From Dyella sp. AtDHG13 (lineage in GTDB: Bacteria > Pseudomonadota > Gammaproteobacteria > Xanthomonadales > Rhodanobacteraceae): DNA of 64,000 nucleotides. This document shows positions 44,292 through 53,040 of this stretch, in pieces (positions within the stretch are counted from its first letter, which is position 1; each line of letters starts with the position of its first letter). The stretch lies in NCBI RefSeq assembly GCF_003201105.1, contig NZ_QICJ01000003.1, forward strand, positions 1-64,000, written 5' to 3'. The position numbers and the translations under genes are program-made. The notes under the pieces are model-generated. The model was not told the origin of the DNA and searched no databases. It saw nothing but the letters and a program-made list of their open reading frames with translations.

Positions 44292-44346
44292 TGTGTGAGG
44301 CGTTCGAGCACCGCGCGCCATGCGGTTTGGGCCGCGCCGGCGGGTA

Positions 44347-44928
44347 CTACTGCCCCAGATGCAGTTCCTTGGCAAAGGCATCGTTCACATCGCAGTAGTT
44401 GGCGCGTGCCGTGGTGGAGTGCGTGGCGCGGAAGTAGAACCGCGGGTGGCCGGGCACGCCGTCCTCGTTCTCGGTCAGCACGTAGTAGTCAAAGTGCACC
44501 GGTGCGTCATCGGCGTAGCCATCGCCCAGGTCGCGGTTGGCGACAATCAGCAGAGCGGGCCGCGCGTTGCCGCCGGACAGCAGGCGGATATCGTGCAGCA
44601 CGCAGTCGGCGCCGCCACTGATGGTCACGCCATAACGCTCGTTCTCCTTCCCCTTTTGTTCATTGAACAGGGGTACGAGGCTCCAGGTCCCCTTGCCGTT
44701 ACTGCTTTTGTCGCGCATATAGAACGTCGCCAGGGTGAAGCCATGCGCATTGAAGTTCTCGCGCGAGGCGAGCACGACCGTGACATCGTGTCCCTGCAGT
44801 CGCAGGGCGTTGGGACCATTGGCGAGCGGGATGGCCTTGTAGCCGGCCAGTTCGTCGGCATGCGCATCGCCGTCGGCCGCAGCAAACAATGTCATAGCCA
44901 TGAGCAGGGCGGTGACAGTCTTGAGCAT
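44347..44928 (-). CDS. CarG-family (carbapenem self-resistance-like) secreted protein
   Basis: A 193-aa exported protein (signal peptide MLKTVTALLMAMTLFAAADGDAHA). ADELAGYKAIPLANGPNALR, VVLASRENFNAHGFTLATFY, GADCVLHDIRLL, DDAPVHFDYYVL and ARANYCDVNDAF match, as I recall it, the family named for CarG, a periplasmic carbapenem-tolerance protein of Serratia and Erwinia. No car biosynthetic genes are here; most homologues are orphan. GAGGG precedes the ATG. The upstream secreted-protein gene stops four bases before, so they form a pair. The family call is fairly confident; a resistance role is not shown. Confidence 0.6.
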   Translation of the reverse strand: MLKTVTALLMAMTLFAAADGDAHADELAGYKAIPLANGPNALRLQGHDVTVVLASRENFNAHGFTLATFYMRDKSSNGKGTWSLVPLFNEQKGKENERYGVTISGGADCVLHDIRLLSGGNARPALLIVANRDLGDGYADDAPVHFDYYVLTENEDGVPGHPRFYFRATHSTTARANYCDVNDAFAKELHLGQ

Positions 44929-44932
44929 TTGG

Positions 44933-45496
44933 TCAGCCGCCCTCACCGCAGCCGACGTCGGCCGCGCCCATGTGATCGAAGGCGGTCAGCGTGACTTCGG
45001 TCTGGCCCTGCGCGGGATACTGCACGTCGGTATCCATGATGTTCTGCGGCCACGCATGCGCCTTCTGCTCCGCAATGCTCAGCTTGGCCGCGGCGGCACG
45101 AGGCAGGCGGAATGCCTGGCGCACCTGCGCTTCGCTCCACGTGCCGTTCAAGGTGATGCTCAGGGCCTGCAGGTTGCCGTGTTCCCAATGGAGTGCGACG
45201 TGCGTGGCCTGCGGATGCACCTTAGTGGCGAGATGGTCGGGGAATTCGGGACCTTCGTAGTACGCATCCGGCGTCTTACAGATGTCGCCGCGATTGCGAT
45301 AACCCTTCAAGGCGCAGTTGAAGCGCGTGTCGCGGTGCCCAAGCGTTTTCTCCATGAAGCAGCCGAAGTCCGCCGGCGACATGCGCGGCCATGAGCGCAC
45401 GTCGATGCGCGGCGCGGCAAGCCCGGCGCCGTCATGCGTCTGCGCCGCGCTTGCGGCGGATAGGGTCAGCAGCCCAAGGGCAAGCCATGTCTTCAC
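44933..45496 (-). CDS. Secreted hypothetical protein, partner of CarG-like gene
   Basis: A 187-aa protein with signal peptide (MKTWLALGLLTLSAASAAQT). The mature part has four Cys (FGCFMEK, FNCALKGYRN, GDICKTPDAYY and VGCGEGG) suggesting disulfides. The family is not recognised. It is four bases upstream of the CarG-like gene, so a joint periplasmic role is likely. GC content looks slightly lower than in the neighbours. CarF, the usual partner of CarG in Serratia, is one possibility that I cannot test. Confidence 0.6.
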   Translation of the reverse strand: MKTWLALGLLTLSAASAAQTHDGAGLAAPRIDVRSWPRMSPADFGCFMEKTLGHRDTRFNCALKGYRNRGDICKTPDAYYEGPEFPDHLATKVHPQATHVALHWEHGNLQALSITLNGTWSEAQVRQAFRLPRAAAAKLSIAEQKAHAWPQNIMDTDVQYPAQGQTEVTLTAFDHMGAADVGCGEGG

Positions 45497-45556
45497 GATC
45501 TTCCCTGACTCGTTGAATGGGATCGCTATGGTAGGGAAGTTGCGGTCGCGGCGATA

Positions 45557-46546
45557 TCAGCCACCGGAACTACCTTGCTTCTCCAGCCACGGCGCGAGGG
45601 ACACGTACCAGATGTTGTCGCTGCCGTTATCCCACGATTGCATGCGCGCGATGTCGGCTTTCGCCTGTTCCTGCGTGCGCGGGTAATGCACGGGCAGGGA
45701 GCGCGTGCTGCTGAAGTACAGCGTGCGGTGATCGGGCCCCAGGTGCGATCCCCACGGGCCCTTCATGTTGATGCCCTCGCCCAGGTCCACCGGCTTGCCC
45801 CAGCCCGCGCCGTCGCGGAAGGCGATGTAGAGACGGTCGGGGTCGCCCTTGCCGCTGAAATTCGCATCGAACACGATGAAGGATTCGTCGGGCGCCACGG
45901 CGGGGTCGAGCTTGTGCGCCGCTGCATCGCCCAGCTCCACTGGCACGGGCGCTTGATAGGCGCCGTCGCGGTATTGCGAGCGAAACAGGCGGAAGTCATC
46001 GTCGTCGCCGGGGCGCTGGAAGTACACGCTGCCATCGGCGGCCACGGCCGGCGCGTAGGTACGCGAGCTGCTGTTCACCGCGTCGGGCAGTCGCACCGGC
46101 TGGCCCCAGCCGTTGCCCTTGCGGTCCACGCGCCACAGATGCCCGCCGGAACCGGGACGCACCTTGCCATTGGCCATCACCGCGTCGAGCGCCTTGCCGT
46201 CGTCGTGGTCGGGGCGGTTGGACGAAAAAATCAGGAAGGAGCCGTCCGGCGCCATCGCGGGATCGTGATCCAGCCATTGCCCCGAGAACGGCGCCACCGT
46301 CGGCGCGCTCCACGCGCCGTGCACGCGATGCGACACCATGATGGCCGCGTTGGGCCAGTTGATGCGATCGAAGAAGACCGTGTCGCCGTCGGGCGTGAAC
46401 GCGGCGGAGTCCTCGTTGGCGGCACCAGAGACCACGCCGGGCGCGAATATCTGCGGCGTGGCCGAAGGGCCGTCATCGGCCTGCGCCATCCCTGCAAACG
46501 CCATCGTGCAACCAGCTGCCCACAGCCAACGAGCCACGTGCTTCAT
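45557..46546 (-). CDS. Exported PD40/TolB-like beta-propeller protein
   Basis: A 329-aa protein with signal peptide (WAAGCTMAFAGMAQA) and at least five PD40-type blades. These are seen as DSAAFTPDGDTVFFDR, DPAMAPDGSFLIFSSNRPD, APAVAADGSVYFQRPG, DPAVAPDESFIVFDAN and GSHLGPDHRTLYFSS. Such propellers bind proteins or peptidoglycan-associated partners; no enzyme motif is visible. It lies 60 bp upstream of the secreted pair above on the same strand and may be their transcriptional leader. Confidence 0.8.
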   Translation of the reverse strand: MKHVARWLWAAGCTMAFAGMAQADDGPSATPQIFAPGVVSGAANEDSAAFTPDGDTVFFDRINWPNAAIMVSHRVHGAWSAPTVAPFSGQWLDHDPAMAPDGSFLIFSSNRPDHDDGKALDAVMANGKVRPGSGGHLWRVDRKGNGWGQPVRLPDAVNSSSRTYAPAVAADGSVYFQRPGDDDDFRLFRSQYRDGAYQAPVPVELGDAAAHKLDPAVAPDESFIVFDANFSGKGDPDRLYIAFRDGAGWGKPVDLGEGINMKGPWGSHLGPDHRTLYFSSTRSLPVHYPRTQEQAKADIARMQSWDNGSDNIWYVSLAPWLEKQGSSGG

Positions 46547-46664
46547 GTCGGTGATTCCAAGTCGGGATTGGAACGAACGGCGCACTTCGGGAGCGGGGCA
46601 TTGTTGCGTCGGCGCTTCGCCGCGAGAGCGTGCTTGAAGTCATGGTGGCCGGGCGGCCCAAATT

Positions 46665-46692
46665 AAAAGCCCCGCGCGATGTCGGGGCTTTT
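46665..46692. terminator. Bidirectional terminator after gshA
   Basis: AAAAGCCCCG (46665-46674) and CGGGGCTTTT (46683-46692) with an 8-nt loop. On the minus strand it is followed by TTTTAATTT and ends the gshA transcript 20 bp past its stop. Confidence 0.8.
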
Positions 46693-46711
46693 CATGCCGT
46701 GCGCAAGGCGA

Positions 46712-48079
46712 TCAGTACGCGAATTCGCGGAATACCGGATCGACGCTGCCGTTCCACGGGCCGTGGAACAGCTCGAGCTTGCGCTCGGCCGGCGTCTGGC
46801 CAGCTTCCACGATCTCGATCAGCGGTTCGAGGAAGATGCTTTCGTCCGCGCCGCTCTTGTTGAGGCGCGCGCGGCGCTTCAGGCCGTGGCTGGCGATCTT
46901 CAGCGTTTCGGCGGCCAGTTCGCGCACGCTGTGTGAGCGGAACGGCAGTTTCAGCGCCTGGCGCGGCACGCCGTCGCGCAGGGCCTGGCGTTCCTCGCGG
47001 GTGAAGTCCTTCACCAGGTCCCAGGCGGCGGTCAGCGCGTCGTCGTCGTAGAGCAGGCCCACCCACAGCGCGGGCAGCGCGCACAGGCGATTCCACGGGC
47101 CGCCGTCCGCGCCACGCATTTCCAGGTACTGCTTGAGGCGCACTTCGGGGAAGGCGGTGGTGAGGTGGTCGGCCCAGTCCTTCATGGTGGCGCGCACGCC
47201 GGGCACCGCCGGCAGTTCGCCGGCCATGAAGCGCTTGAAGTCCTGGCCGGACAGGTCGATGTACTTGCCGCCCTGGTAGCTGAAGTACATCGGCACGTCG
47301 AGCATGTAGTCGACGTAACGCTCATAGCCGAAGCCGTCCTCGAACACGAAGTCGAGCATGCCGGTGCGGTCGGGGTCGGTGTCTTCCCATACGTGCGAGC
47401 GATAGGACAGGTAGCCGTTTGGACGTCCATCCGTGAACGGCGAGTCCGCGAACAGGGCGGTGGCGATGGGCTGCAGCGCCAGGCTGGTGCGGAACTTGCG
47501 CACCATGTCCGCCTCGCTGTCGAAATCCAGGTTCACCTGCACGGTGCAGGTGCGGGTCATCATGTCCAGGCCGAGGTTGCCGACCTTGGGCATGTACTCG
47601 CGCATGATCTTGTAGCGGCCCTTGGGCATCCACGGCATTTCCTCGCGGCGCCACTTGGGCTGGAAGCCCATGCCGAGGAAGCCCATGCCGAGGCCTTCGG
47701 CGATGGAGCGTACTTCGGTGAGGTGCGTGTTGACCTCGCGGCAGGTCTCGTGGATGGATTCCAGCGGCGCGCCGGAAAGCTCAAGCTGGCCGGCCGGCTC
47801 CAGCGTGATGGAGGCCTTGTCGCGCGACAGGGCGACCGGGTTGTCGCCCTCGCGGGCCACCTCCCAGCCATAGCGCGCGGCCAGCGACTCCAGCAGCACG
47901 CGGATGCCGCGCTCGCCCTCGAAGGTCGGCGGGCGCAGGCTGTCGGTGAGGAAGCCGAACTTCTCGTGCTCCGTGCCGATGCGCCAGGCGTCGCGGGGCT
48001 TCTCTCCCGCGGCAAGGTAGTCGACCAGCTGCTGGCGGCTGTCGATCGGGGTGCTCTTGACGGCACTGGGTATGGACAC
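46712..48079 (-). CDS. gshA: Glutamate-cysteine ligase (plant/alphaproteobacterial type)
   Basis: A 455-aa ATP-dependent ligase for the first step of glutathione synthesis. [11 protein letters not shown] near residue 35, [41 protein letters not shown], and [13 protein letters not shown] are characteristic of the GCS2-type shared by Xanthomonadales and plants, not the E. coli GshA type. The start is a GTG at 48079, with AAGGAG seven bases upstream. Plant enzymes are redox-regulated through Cys pairs; that is not evident here. It is monocistronic, ended by a strong terminator. Confidence 0.93.
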   Translation of the reverse strand: MSIPSAVKSTPIDSRQQLVDYLAAGEKPRDAWRIGTEHEKFGFLTDSLRPPTFEGERGIRVLLESLAARYGWEVAREGDNPVALSRDKASITLEPAGQLELSGAPLESIHETCREVNTHLTEVRSIAEGLGMGFLGMGFQPKWRREEMPWMPKGRYKIMREYMPKVGNLGLDMMTRTCTVQVNLDFDSEADMVRKFRTSLALQPIATALFADSPFTDGRPNGYLSYRSHVWEDTDPDRTGMLDFVFEDGFGYERYVDYMLDVPMYFSYQGGKYIDLSGQDFKRFMAGELPAVPGVRATMKDWADHLTTAFPEVRLKQYLEMRGADGGPWNRLCALPALWVGLLYDDDALTAAWDLVKDFTREERQALRDGVPRQALKLPFRSHSVRELAAETLKIASHGLKRRARLNKSGADESIFLEPLIEIVEAGQTPAERKLELFHGPWNGSVDPVFREFAY

Positions 48080-48192
48080 GGGGAGACTCCTTGCGAGGGT
48101 GCACCCACTCTTGGGGGCGAGGCATCCTAATTCAAAGTGCCGATTATCCGAACTTTTGAAGTTAGGGCGCCCTGACGAGGGTCAGCGTAACC

Positions 48193-49581
48193 CTAGACGG
48201 CCGCGGGGAAATCGATGCGCATCCGGACGCCGCGCCCGGACGTGCCGTCGAGGATACTCAAGTGGGCGCCGTGCACACGTGCCACCTCGTCCACGATGGC
48301 CAGGCCCAGGCCGCAGCCGTCCGAGCCGTCGTTGGTGCTGCGCACGCTGCGATAGAAGCGCTCGCGCACCTTGTCGCGCTCCTCCACCGGAATGCCCACG
48401 CCGCTGTCGTCCACCTCCAGGAAGGGGCGTTGATCCGTCGTGCCGCAGCGGATGGTGATGTTGCCGCCCGCAGGCGTGTGGCGAATGGCGTTGTCGATGA
48501 GGTTGTTGAGCACCTCCAGCAGCAGCCAGTACACGCCGGTGACCTGTACCGGTTCGCATTCCGCGCCCAGGTCGATGCCGTGGGCGACGGCGCGGTCCAG
48601 CGAGCTGTCGATGACCTCGCCGATCAGGTGCGGCAGGTCCACGGCGGTGAAGTGGCTGGCGCGGTGGGCGGACGGTTCCGCGCGGGCCAGCGTGAGCAGC
48701 TGGTTGGCGGTGTGCGCCAGCCGGTCCACGCCGCCCTGCAGCAGGGTGATGCGCTCCTGCAGCGCCGTGCCCGCCGTTTCGCGGGACAGCACCTCGAGCT
48801 GTGCCTTGAGGCCAGTCAGCGGCGTGCGCAACTGATGCGCGGCATTGGCCAGGAAGTGCTGCTGCGACAGCACCGAATCGCGCACCCGGCCCAGCAGCGC
48901 ATTCAGGGACTCGACCAGCGGCAGCACTTCCGCCGGCACCTCGTTGGTCTGCAGTTGATTGAGCGCGGCGGCGGGGCGGCCGGCGATCTGGCGGCTCAGG
49001 CGTTGCAGTGGCCGCAGGGAAATGCTGATGCCGATCAGAGCGATGATCAGCACCGCGGCCATCTGCACGGTGTCGTTGATCAGGAAGGCGACGTCCAGCC
49101 GGTGCACGGCGCGGTCGCGACGCGCGGGGGTTTCCGCCACCGTCACGATCAGCGGGTCGCCCGTTTCGCTGGTGCGGTAGCTGGCCAGGCGAAACAGCTG
49201 GCCCCGGAAATTGATGTTGGTGTAGCTGAAGCCATCCGCCGACTGGGTGTCCGGCGTGATCGGCAGCTCCGGCGTGCCGGCGACCGTGGTGCCGTCGGGC
49301 AGGCTCACGCGGTAGTAGAAGTGCTCGTCCGGCATGGCCCGCAGCGGCAGCGGCGGGCGCGGCGGCAGGTTCACGTCCAGCTGGCCGTCGCCGCGGGAGT
49401 GGATGCGCGCCACGATGGCCAGCGCCGCGCGCGACAGCGAGTGATCGAAGGCGCTGTGGATCGGGCTGACGATGACGTGATGGTCCACCGCCACGCCCGC
49501 CACCAGCAGCAACAGCAGCGGCGCGAGCAGGTAGCTCAGCAGCCGCCGGTGGACGCTGGTGGGGCGCTTGCGCTCGGCCAT
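48193..49581 (-). CDS. Sensor histidine kinase (2CSK_N / TctE-QseC type)
   Basis: A 462-aa membrane kinase. TM1 (about residues 12-32) and TM2 (about 160-185) flank a periplasmic 2CSK_N-like domain (SAFDHSLSRAALAIVARI, FYYRVSLPDGTTVAG). A HAMP-like linker leads to the phospho-acceptor box LANAAHQLRTPLTGLK. Then come the N-box LLEVLNNLIDNAIRHT, G1 VDDSGVGIP and G2 CGLGLAIVDEVA. It starts 11 bp after the response-regulator stop, so the regulator is first in the operon. The signal sensed is unknown; family members sense tricarboxylates or quorum and cation signals. Confidence 0.92.
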   Translation of the reverse strand: MAERKRPTSVHRRLLSYLLAPLLLLLVAGVAVDHHVIVSPIHSAFDHSLSRAALAIVARIHSRGDGQLDVNLPPRPPLPLRAMPDEHFYYRVSLPDGTTVAGTPELPITPDTQSADGFSYTNINFRGQLFRLASYRTSETGDPLIVTVAETPARRDRAVHRLDVAFLINDTVQMAAVLIIALIGISISLRPLQRLSRQIAGRPAAALNQLQTNEVPAEVLPLVESLNALLGRVRDSVLSQQHFLANAAHQLRTPLTGLKAQLEVLSRETAGTALQERITLLQGGVDRLAHTANQLLTLARAEPSAHRASHFTAVDLPHLIGEVIDSSLDRAVAHGIDLGAECEPVQVTGVYWLLLEVLNNLIDNAIRHTPAGGNITIRCGTTDQRPFLEVDDSGVGIPVEERDKVRERFYRSVRSTNDGSDGCGLGLAIVDEVARVHGAHLSILDGTSGRGVRMRIDFPAAV

Positions 49582-49592
49582 CGTCGGAACGG

Positions 49593-50258
49593 TCAGGCGT
49601 CCTCGAGGCGGTAACCCAGCCCGCGGATGCCGCGCACCGTGGCCGCACTGCCCAGCTTGCTGCGCAGGCGCGACACGTGCACCTCGATGGCGTTGCCGGA
49701 GATGTCCTCGCTCCAGCCGGTGATGGCCTGGGTCAGGCGTTCCTTGCTCACCACGCGGCCGCTGTGGTGCGCCAGGCATTCGAGGATGGACCATTCGCGG
49801 CGGGTGAGTTCGAGCACTTCGCCCTTTTCGTTGAGCGCGCGGCGACCAGCCAGGTCGATGCGCAGGCCGCCGATCACGATCTCGTTGGCGGCCGCGGCCG
49901 TGGCGCGGCGGATCAGGGCGCGGCAGCGCGCGGCCAGTTCCGGCAGGGCGAACGGCTTGACCAGGTAGTCGTCGGCGCCCAGGTCCAGCGCGTTGATGCG
50001 GTCGTCCAGCCCGTCGCGGGCGGTGACGATCAGCAGGGGCAGCGAACTGCCGCTGCGGCGCAGGCGGCGCACCAGGGACAGGCCGTCCTCACCGGGCAGG
50101 CCCAGGTCCACGATGGCCAGGTCGTAATGGGTGTCGGACAGGCGCGAGGCCACGGATTCGGCGTCGCCGACGGCGTCCACCACATAACCAGACCCGATCA
50201 GGCCACGGGAAATGGCGTCCGATACCAGGGAATCATCTTCGACGAGCAGGATGCGCAT
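49593..50258 (-). CDS. OmpR-family response regulator
   Basis: A 221-aa regulator (225 aa from an alternative ATG at 50270). Receiver: MRILLVEDDSLVSDAI with the acidic pair, phospho-Asp in LAIVDLGLPGEDG, and LVKPF with the conserved Lys. The C-terminal winged helix (about 125-220) contains LTRREWSILECLAHHSGRVV and IEVHVSRLRSKLG. Partner of the downstream histidine kinase. No target promoter can be inferred. Confidence 0.93.
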   Translation of the reverse strand: MRILLVEDDSLVSDAISRGLIGSGYVVDAVGDAESVASRLSDTHYDLAIVDLGLPGEDGLSLVRRLRRSGSSLPLLIVTARDGLDDRINALDLGADDYLVKPFALPELAARCRALIRRATAAAANEIVIGGLRIDLAGRRALNEKGEVLELTRREWSILECLAHHSGRVVSKERLTQAITGWSEDISGNAIEVHVSRLRSKLGSAATVRGIRGLGYRLEDA

Positions 50259-50352
50259 AGGGCACGTCATGGAAATGGTGACGGCATGCTAACAGGCACG
50301 CCTTTCAGTTCCCCGTCGTCGGAATCGCCTTATGGCAGGGTTAGCGCAAACA

Positions 50353-50381
50353 AAAAGCGCCTGCCGGGGGCAGGCGCTTTT
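50353..50381 (-). terminator. Terminator of the Grx-rhodanese gene
   Basis: AAAAGCGCCTGCC (50353-50365) and GGCAGGCGCTTTT (50369-50381) form a 13-bp stem with a GGG loop. On the minus strand it is followed by TGTTTGCGC. It starts 22 bp past the stop of the fusion gene. Confidence 0.8.
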
Positions 50382-50403
50382 GGGCACACCAGAGCGGGGC
50401 GAC

Positions 50404-51327
50404 TCAGTAGCGCGGCACGGTCGGGTCGATGTCCCGGGCCCAGGCGTCCATGCCGCCCTCGACGTTGTAGACCTTGGTGAAACCGTGCGCGGCGAAGCGC
50501 TCGGCCACGCCGCGGCTGGACACGCCGTGGTGGCAGATGAAGGCGATGGGCGTGTCCTTGGGCAGGGCGGCCAGCGTCTCGTAGCCTTCCTCTTCCAGGA
50601 TGCGGGCCTGCGCCAGCGGGGCGGCCGCGGCGCGGCCGTGGGCCGGGCGCACGTCCACCAGGGTGATGTCGCCGGCGGCCAGGCGCTCCTTGAGCTGCTG
50701 CACGGTGAGCGTGCCGATCTCCTGCGCGCCCGGGAACTTCAGGCTCAGGCCTTCGCCCTGCACGGTGGAGACCCAGTCGATCACGATGCCCTTGGCTCGG
50801 GCGGCGCTGCCCGGGTCGAAGTGGACTTCGATGCCGTTGGCGGTCACCACGATGTCGTGGTCGCTGCCGGGAGCCAGCTGGAAGCCGGCGCTGTGGTCCG
50901 GACCGATTTCCAGGTGCAGGGCCAGGCCCTGGGCGTTGGCCGTGCCCTGGCGGATGGCCTCGGCGGCCTTGTCGGTGATGGTGATCTCAGGCGGCGTGCG
51001 ATCCGGCGCGGCCACGCCGAACAGCTGGTGCAGCTCGCCGCTGGCGTACATCTGGCGAATGATGTCGGCGCCGCCGACCAGCTCGCCCTGCACGTACAGC
51101 TGCGGAATGGTCGGCCAGTCGCCGTAGGCCTTGATGCCCTCGCGGATTTCCGGATCTTCCAGCACGTTGACCGTGTGGTACTCCGGCAGCAGCTCGTTGA
51201 GCGTGTTGGTGGCCGCCGCGGAGAAGCCGCACATCGGCTGGTGGCGGGTACCCTTCATGAACAGCACCACGCGGTGGCTCTGCAGCAGGGATTCGATACG
51301 TTCGCGGGTGGCGCTGTCGAGGGACAT
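50404..51327 (-). CDS. Monothiol glutaredoxin / degenerate A-type / rhodanese fusion
   Basis: A 307-aa three-domain protein. Residues 1-110 are a Grx4-type monothiol glutaredoxin with CGFS at Cys33 and WPTIPQLYVQGELVGGADI, the fold that binds a [2Fe-2S] cluster with glutathione. Residues about 120-205 resemble an A-type (IscA/HesB) carrier (ITITDKAAEAIRQ, IEVHFDPGSAARAKGIVIDWV) but lack all three cluster-ligating Cys. Residues about 215-305 are a rhodanese with the active-site loop CHHGVSSR (Cys265). Likely role: Fe-S cluster delivery or sulfur handling. The ATG at 51327 begins MSLDSATRER. The gene ends at a strong terminator. Confidence 0.9.
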   Translation of the reverse strand: MSLDSATRERIESLLQSHRVVLFMKGTRHQPMCGFSAAATNTLNELLPEYHTVNVLEDPEIREGIKAYGDWPTIPQLYVQGELVGGADIIRQMYASGELHQLFGVAAPDRTPPEITITDKAAEAIRQGTANAQGLALHLEIGPDHSAGFQLAPGSDHDIVVTANGIEVHFDPGSAARAKGIVIDWVSTVQGEGLSLKFPGAQEIGTLTVQQLKERLAAGDITLVDVRPAHGRAAAAPLAQARILEEEGYETLAALPKDTPIAFICHHGVSSRGVAERFAAHGFTKVYNVEGGMDAWARDIDPTVPRY

Positions 51328-51405
51328 GGAAGACTCCGGCAAAGAGGGCGGATTGTAACCCTTGGGATATGCCGGCGGTTTGGGGGGATGCAAGGGGGTG
51401 GAGCG

Positions 51406-51486
51406 AGGAGTGAGTGAAGAGGAGTGAGAAGTGAGAGAAGGTAGGGGCTAGCCACTCTCACTTCTCACTCCTCTTCACTCACTCCT
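51406..51486. repeat. 32-bp perfect inverted repeat
   Basis: AGGAGTGAGTGAAGAGGAGT... (51406-51437) and its exact reverse complement (51455-51486) flank a 17-nt loop containing the palindrome-like GGGGCTAGCC. The left arm is almost pure purine with GAGTGA units. It starts four bases past the LpxH-like stop and lies 78 bp before the Grx fusion gene in the direction of transcription. No U run, so it is not a standard terminator. No second copy was seen in the window. Confidence 0.9.
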
Positions 51487-51490
51487 GCCC

Positions 51491-52348
51491 TCAAGCCGCA
51501 GGCCGCAGCTCCGTCAGGTCCAGCTTCGCCCGCGTCAGCGGCGCCAGCGCCAGGGCGGCGGCGGGCGAGGGCAGCACGAGTTCGCGGCTGGCGCGGCCCA
51601 GCGGGGCGTACTGCTCGCTCCAGTGGATCAGTTCCATGGCGCCGGTGTGGTCTTCCACCAGCACCGTGCAGTGCTCCACCCAGTCGCCGTCGTTGAGGTA
51701 CAGCACGCCGTCCATGTCGCGCACGTGGCCGAAGTGGATGTGGCCGCAGATATGGCCGTCGAAGCCGCGCTCGCGGGCATCGTTGGCCACGCGCTCCTCA
51801 TAGGCGCGGATATAGGCCAGCGCCTTGCCGATGTGCGATTTCACGATGATGGACAGGGGCAGGTAGGGAAGTTCCAGCCGGCTGCGCATCGCGTGGACGC
51901 GGCGATTGGTCCAGCAGATGAAGCGATGCATCACTTCCCCCAGGTGCACCATCCATGTGCGCCCGACCTGCTCCGGATCGAATTCGTCGCCGTGGCTGAC
52001 GCGGTAGCGGCGGCCGTCGGCGCCTTCATGCACCGCGTCCAGCTCGATCTTGACGCCGCCGAAACTCTGCCCGGCCAGGCCGCGCACTGGGGCGTCGTGG
52101 TTGCCGGGGATATAGATCACCTCGACGCCGCGCTGCGCGAGGTCGAGCACCTCGGCGATCACCGCGCCGTGGTCGGCGTGCCACCACGTGCGCCGCGCCA
52201 GGGCTTCCATGTCGATGATGTCGCCGACGAGGTACAGCTTCTCGCAACGCAGTTTGCGCAGGAAATCGAGCAGGTAGCGGGCCTTGCAGTCAGGCGTGCC
52301 CAGATGCACGTCGGAGATGAAGGCGCTGCGGCAGTTGAAGGTCGCCAT
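51491..52348 (-). CDS. LpxH-like UDP-2,3-diacylglucosamine diphosphatase / metallophosphoesterase
   Basis: A 285-aa calcineurin-like phosphoesterase. The two-metal site is built by ISDVHLG, VGDIIDM, PGNHD, SHGDEFD and GHIHFGHV. The spacing and the insertion RTWMVHLGEVMHRFICW match the longer LpxH-type proteins of Xanthomonadales and Pseudomonas, which act on lipid A precursors or related pyrophosphates. GGGAGAG precedes the ATG at 52348. It starts 89 bp after the GDSL hydrolase stop; a long inverted repeat begins right after its own stop. Whether it is the main LpxH is not certain. Confidence 0.82.
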   Translation of the reverse strand: MATFNCRSAFISDVHLGTPDCKARYLLDFLRKLRCEKLYLVGDIIDMEALARRTWWHADHGAVIAEVLDLAQRGVEVIYIPGNHDAPVRGLAGQSFGGVKIELDAVHEGADGRRYRVSHGDEFDPEQVGRTWMVHLGEVMHRFICWTNRRVHAMRSRLELPYLPLSIIVKSHIGKALAYIRAYEERVANDARERGFDGHICGHIHFGHVRDMDGVLYLNDGDWVEHCTVLVEDHTGAMELIHWSEQYAPLGRASRELVLPSPAAALALAPLTRAKLDLTELRPAA

Positions 52349-52437
52349 GGCAGTCTCTCCCGGTGGTTACCGGGATACCAGAATGCCGCGCCTACGTCAC
52401 CGTGGGATGGCGGGAAGGTTGCAGTGTGGTTTCCGCG

Positions 52438-53037
52438 TCAGCCGGCGAGCATGGCGAGCGCGGCCGGCACGGCCGCTTCCGTCCACAGCGCGTACTGCGC
52501 GGCGGAGGGATGCAGGCCATCGTCGGCCAGCAATGCGGGGTGCTGGCGCGAGATGCCGGTGATGTCCACGAAATGCGCGCCGCGGCGCTCCGACTCGTCA
52601 TGGGCGATGGCGTTATAGACGTCCAGCTCGTCGGCGATGCGCAGCACGTCGCGCCCGCTGCCGTGCGCGAACGGCGTGACGCCCCAGTCGGGAATCGACA
52701 GCACCAGCACGCGCGCGGCGCGCTGCCCGGCCAGGGCGATGGCGCGCTCGAGCAGGCGGCGGAATTCCTCGCGGTAGTCGTCCGCGCTGCGGCCGCGGTA
52801 CTGGTTGTTCACGCCGATCAGCAGGCTGACCAGGTCGTACGGCGGCGTGAACGTGGCCGCGTCCATGGCGGTGGACAGCTCGTCGGTGGTCCAGCCGGTG
52901 GTGGCGACGATCGTCGGATCATCCAGCGCCACGCCCTCGCGGCGCAGGCGCACGGCCAGCTGTACCGGCCAGCGGCCGGCGTCGGGCACGCCTTCGCCGA
53001 TGGTGTAGGAATCGCCGAGCGCGAGGTAGCTCAGCAC
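52438..53037 (-). CDS. SGNH/GDSL hydrolase
   Basis: A 199-aa single-domain esterase/lipase-like enzyme without signal peptide. Block I YLALGDSYTIGEG holds the nucleophile Ser, block III is IGVNNQYRG (Asn) and block V is DDGLHPS with the catalytic Asp and His. The start codon is a GTG at 53037, three bases after the aminotransferase stop. Substrate unknown; cytoplasmic by lack of signal. Confidence 0.87.
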   Translation of the reverse strand: MLSYLALGDSYTIGEGVPDAGRWPVQLAVRLRREGVALDDPTIVATTGWTTDELSTAMDAATFTPPYDLVSLLIGVNNQYRGRSADDYREEFRRLLERAIALAGQRAARVLVLSIPDWGVTPFAHGSGRDVLRIADELDVYNAIAHDESERRGAHFVDITGISRQHPALLADDGLHPSAAQYALWTEAAVPAALAMLAG

Positions 53038-53040
53038 GCG

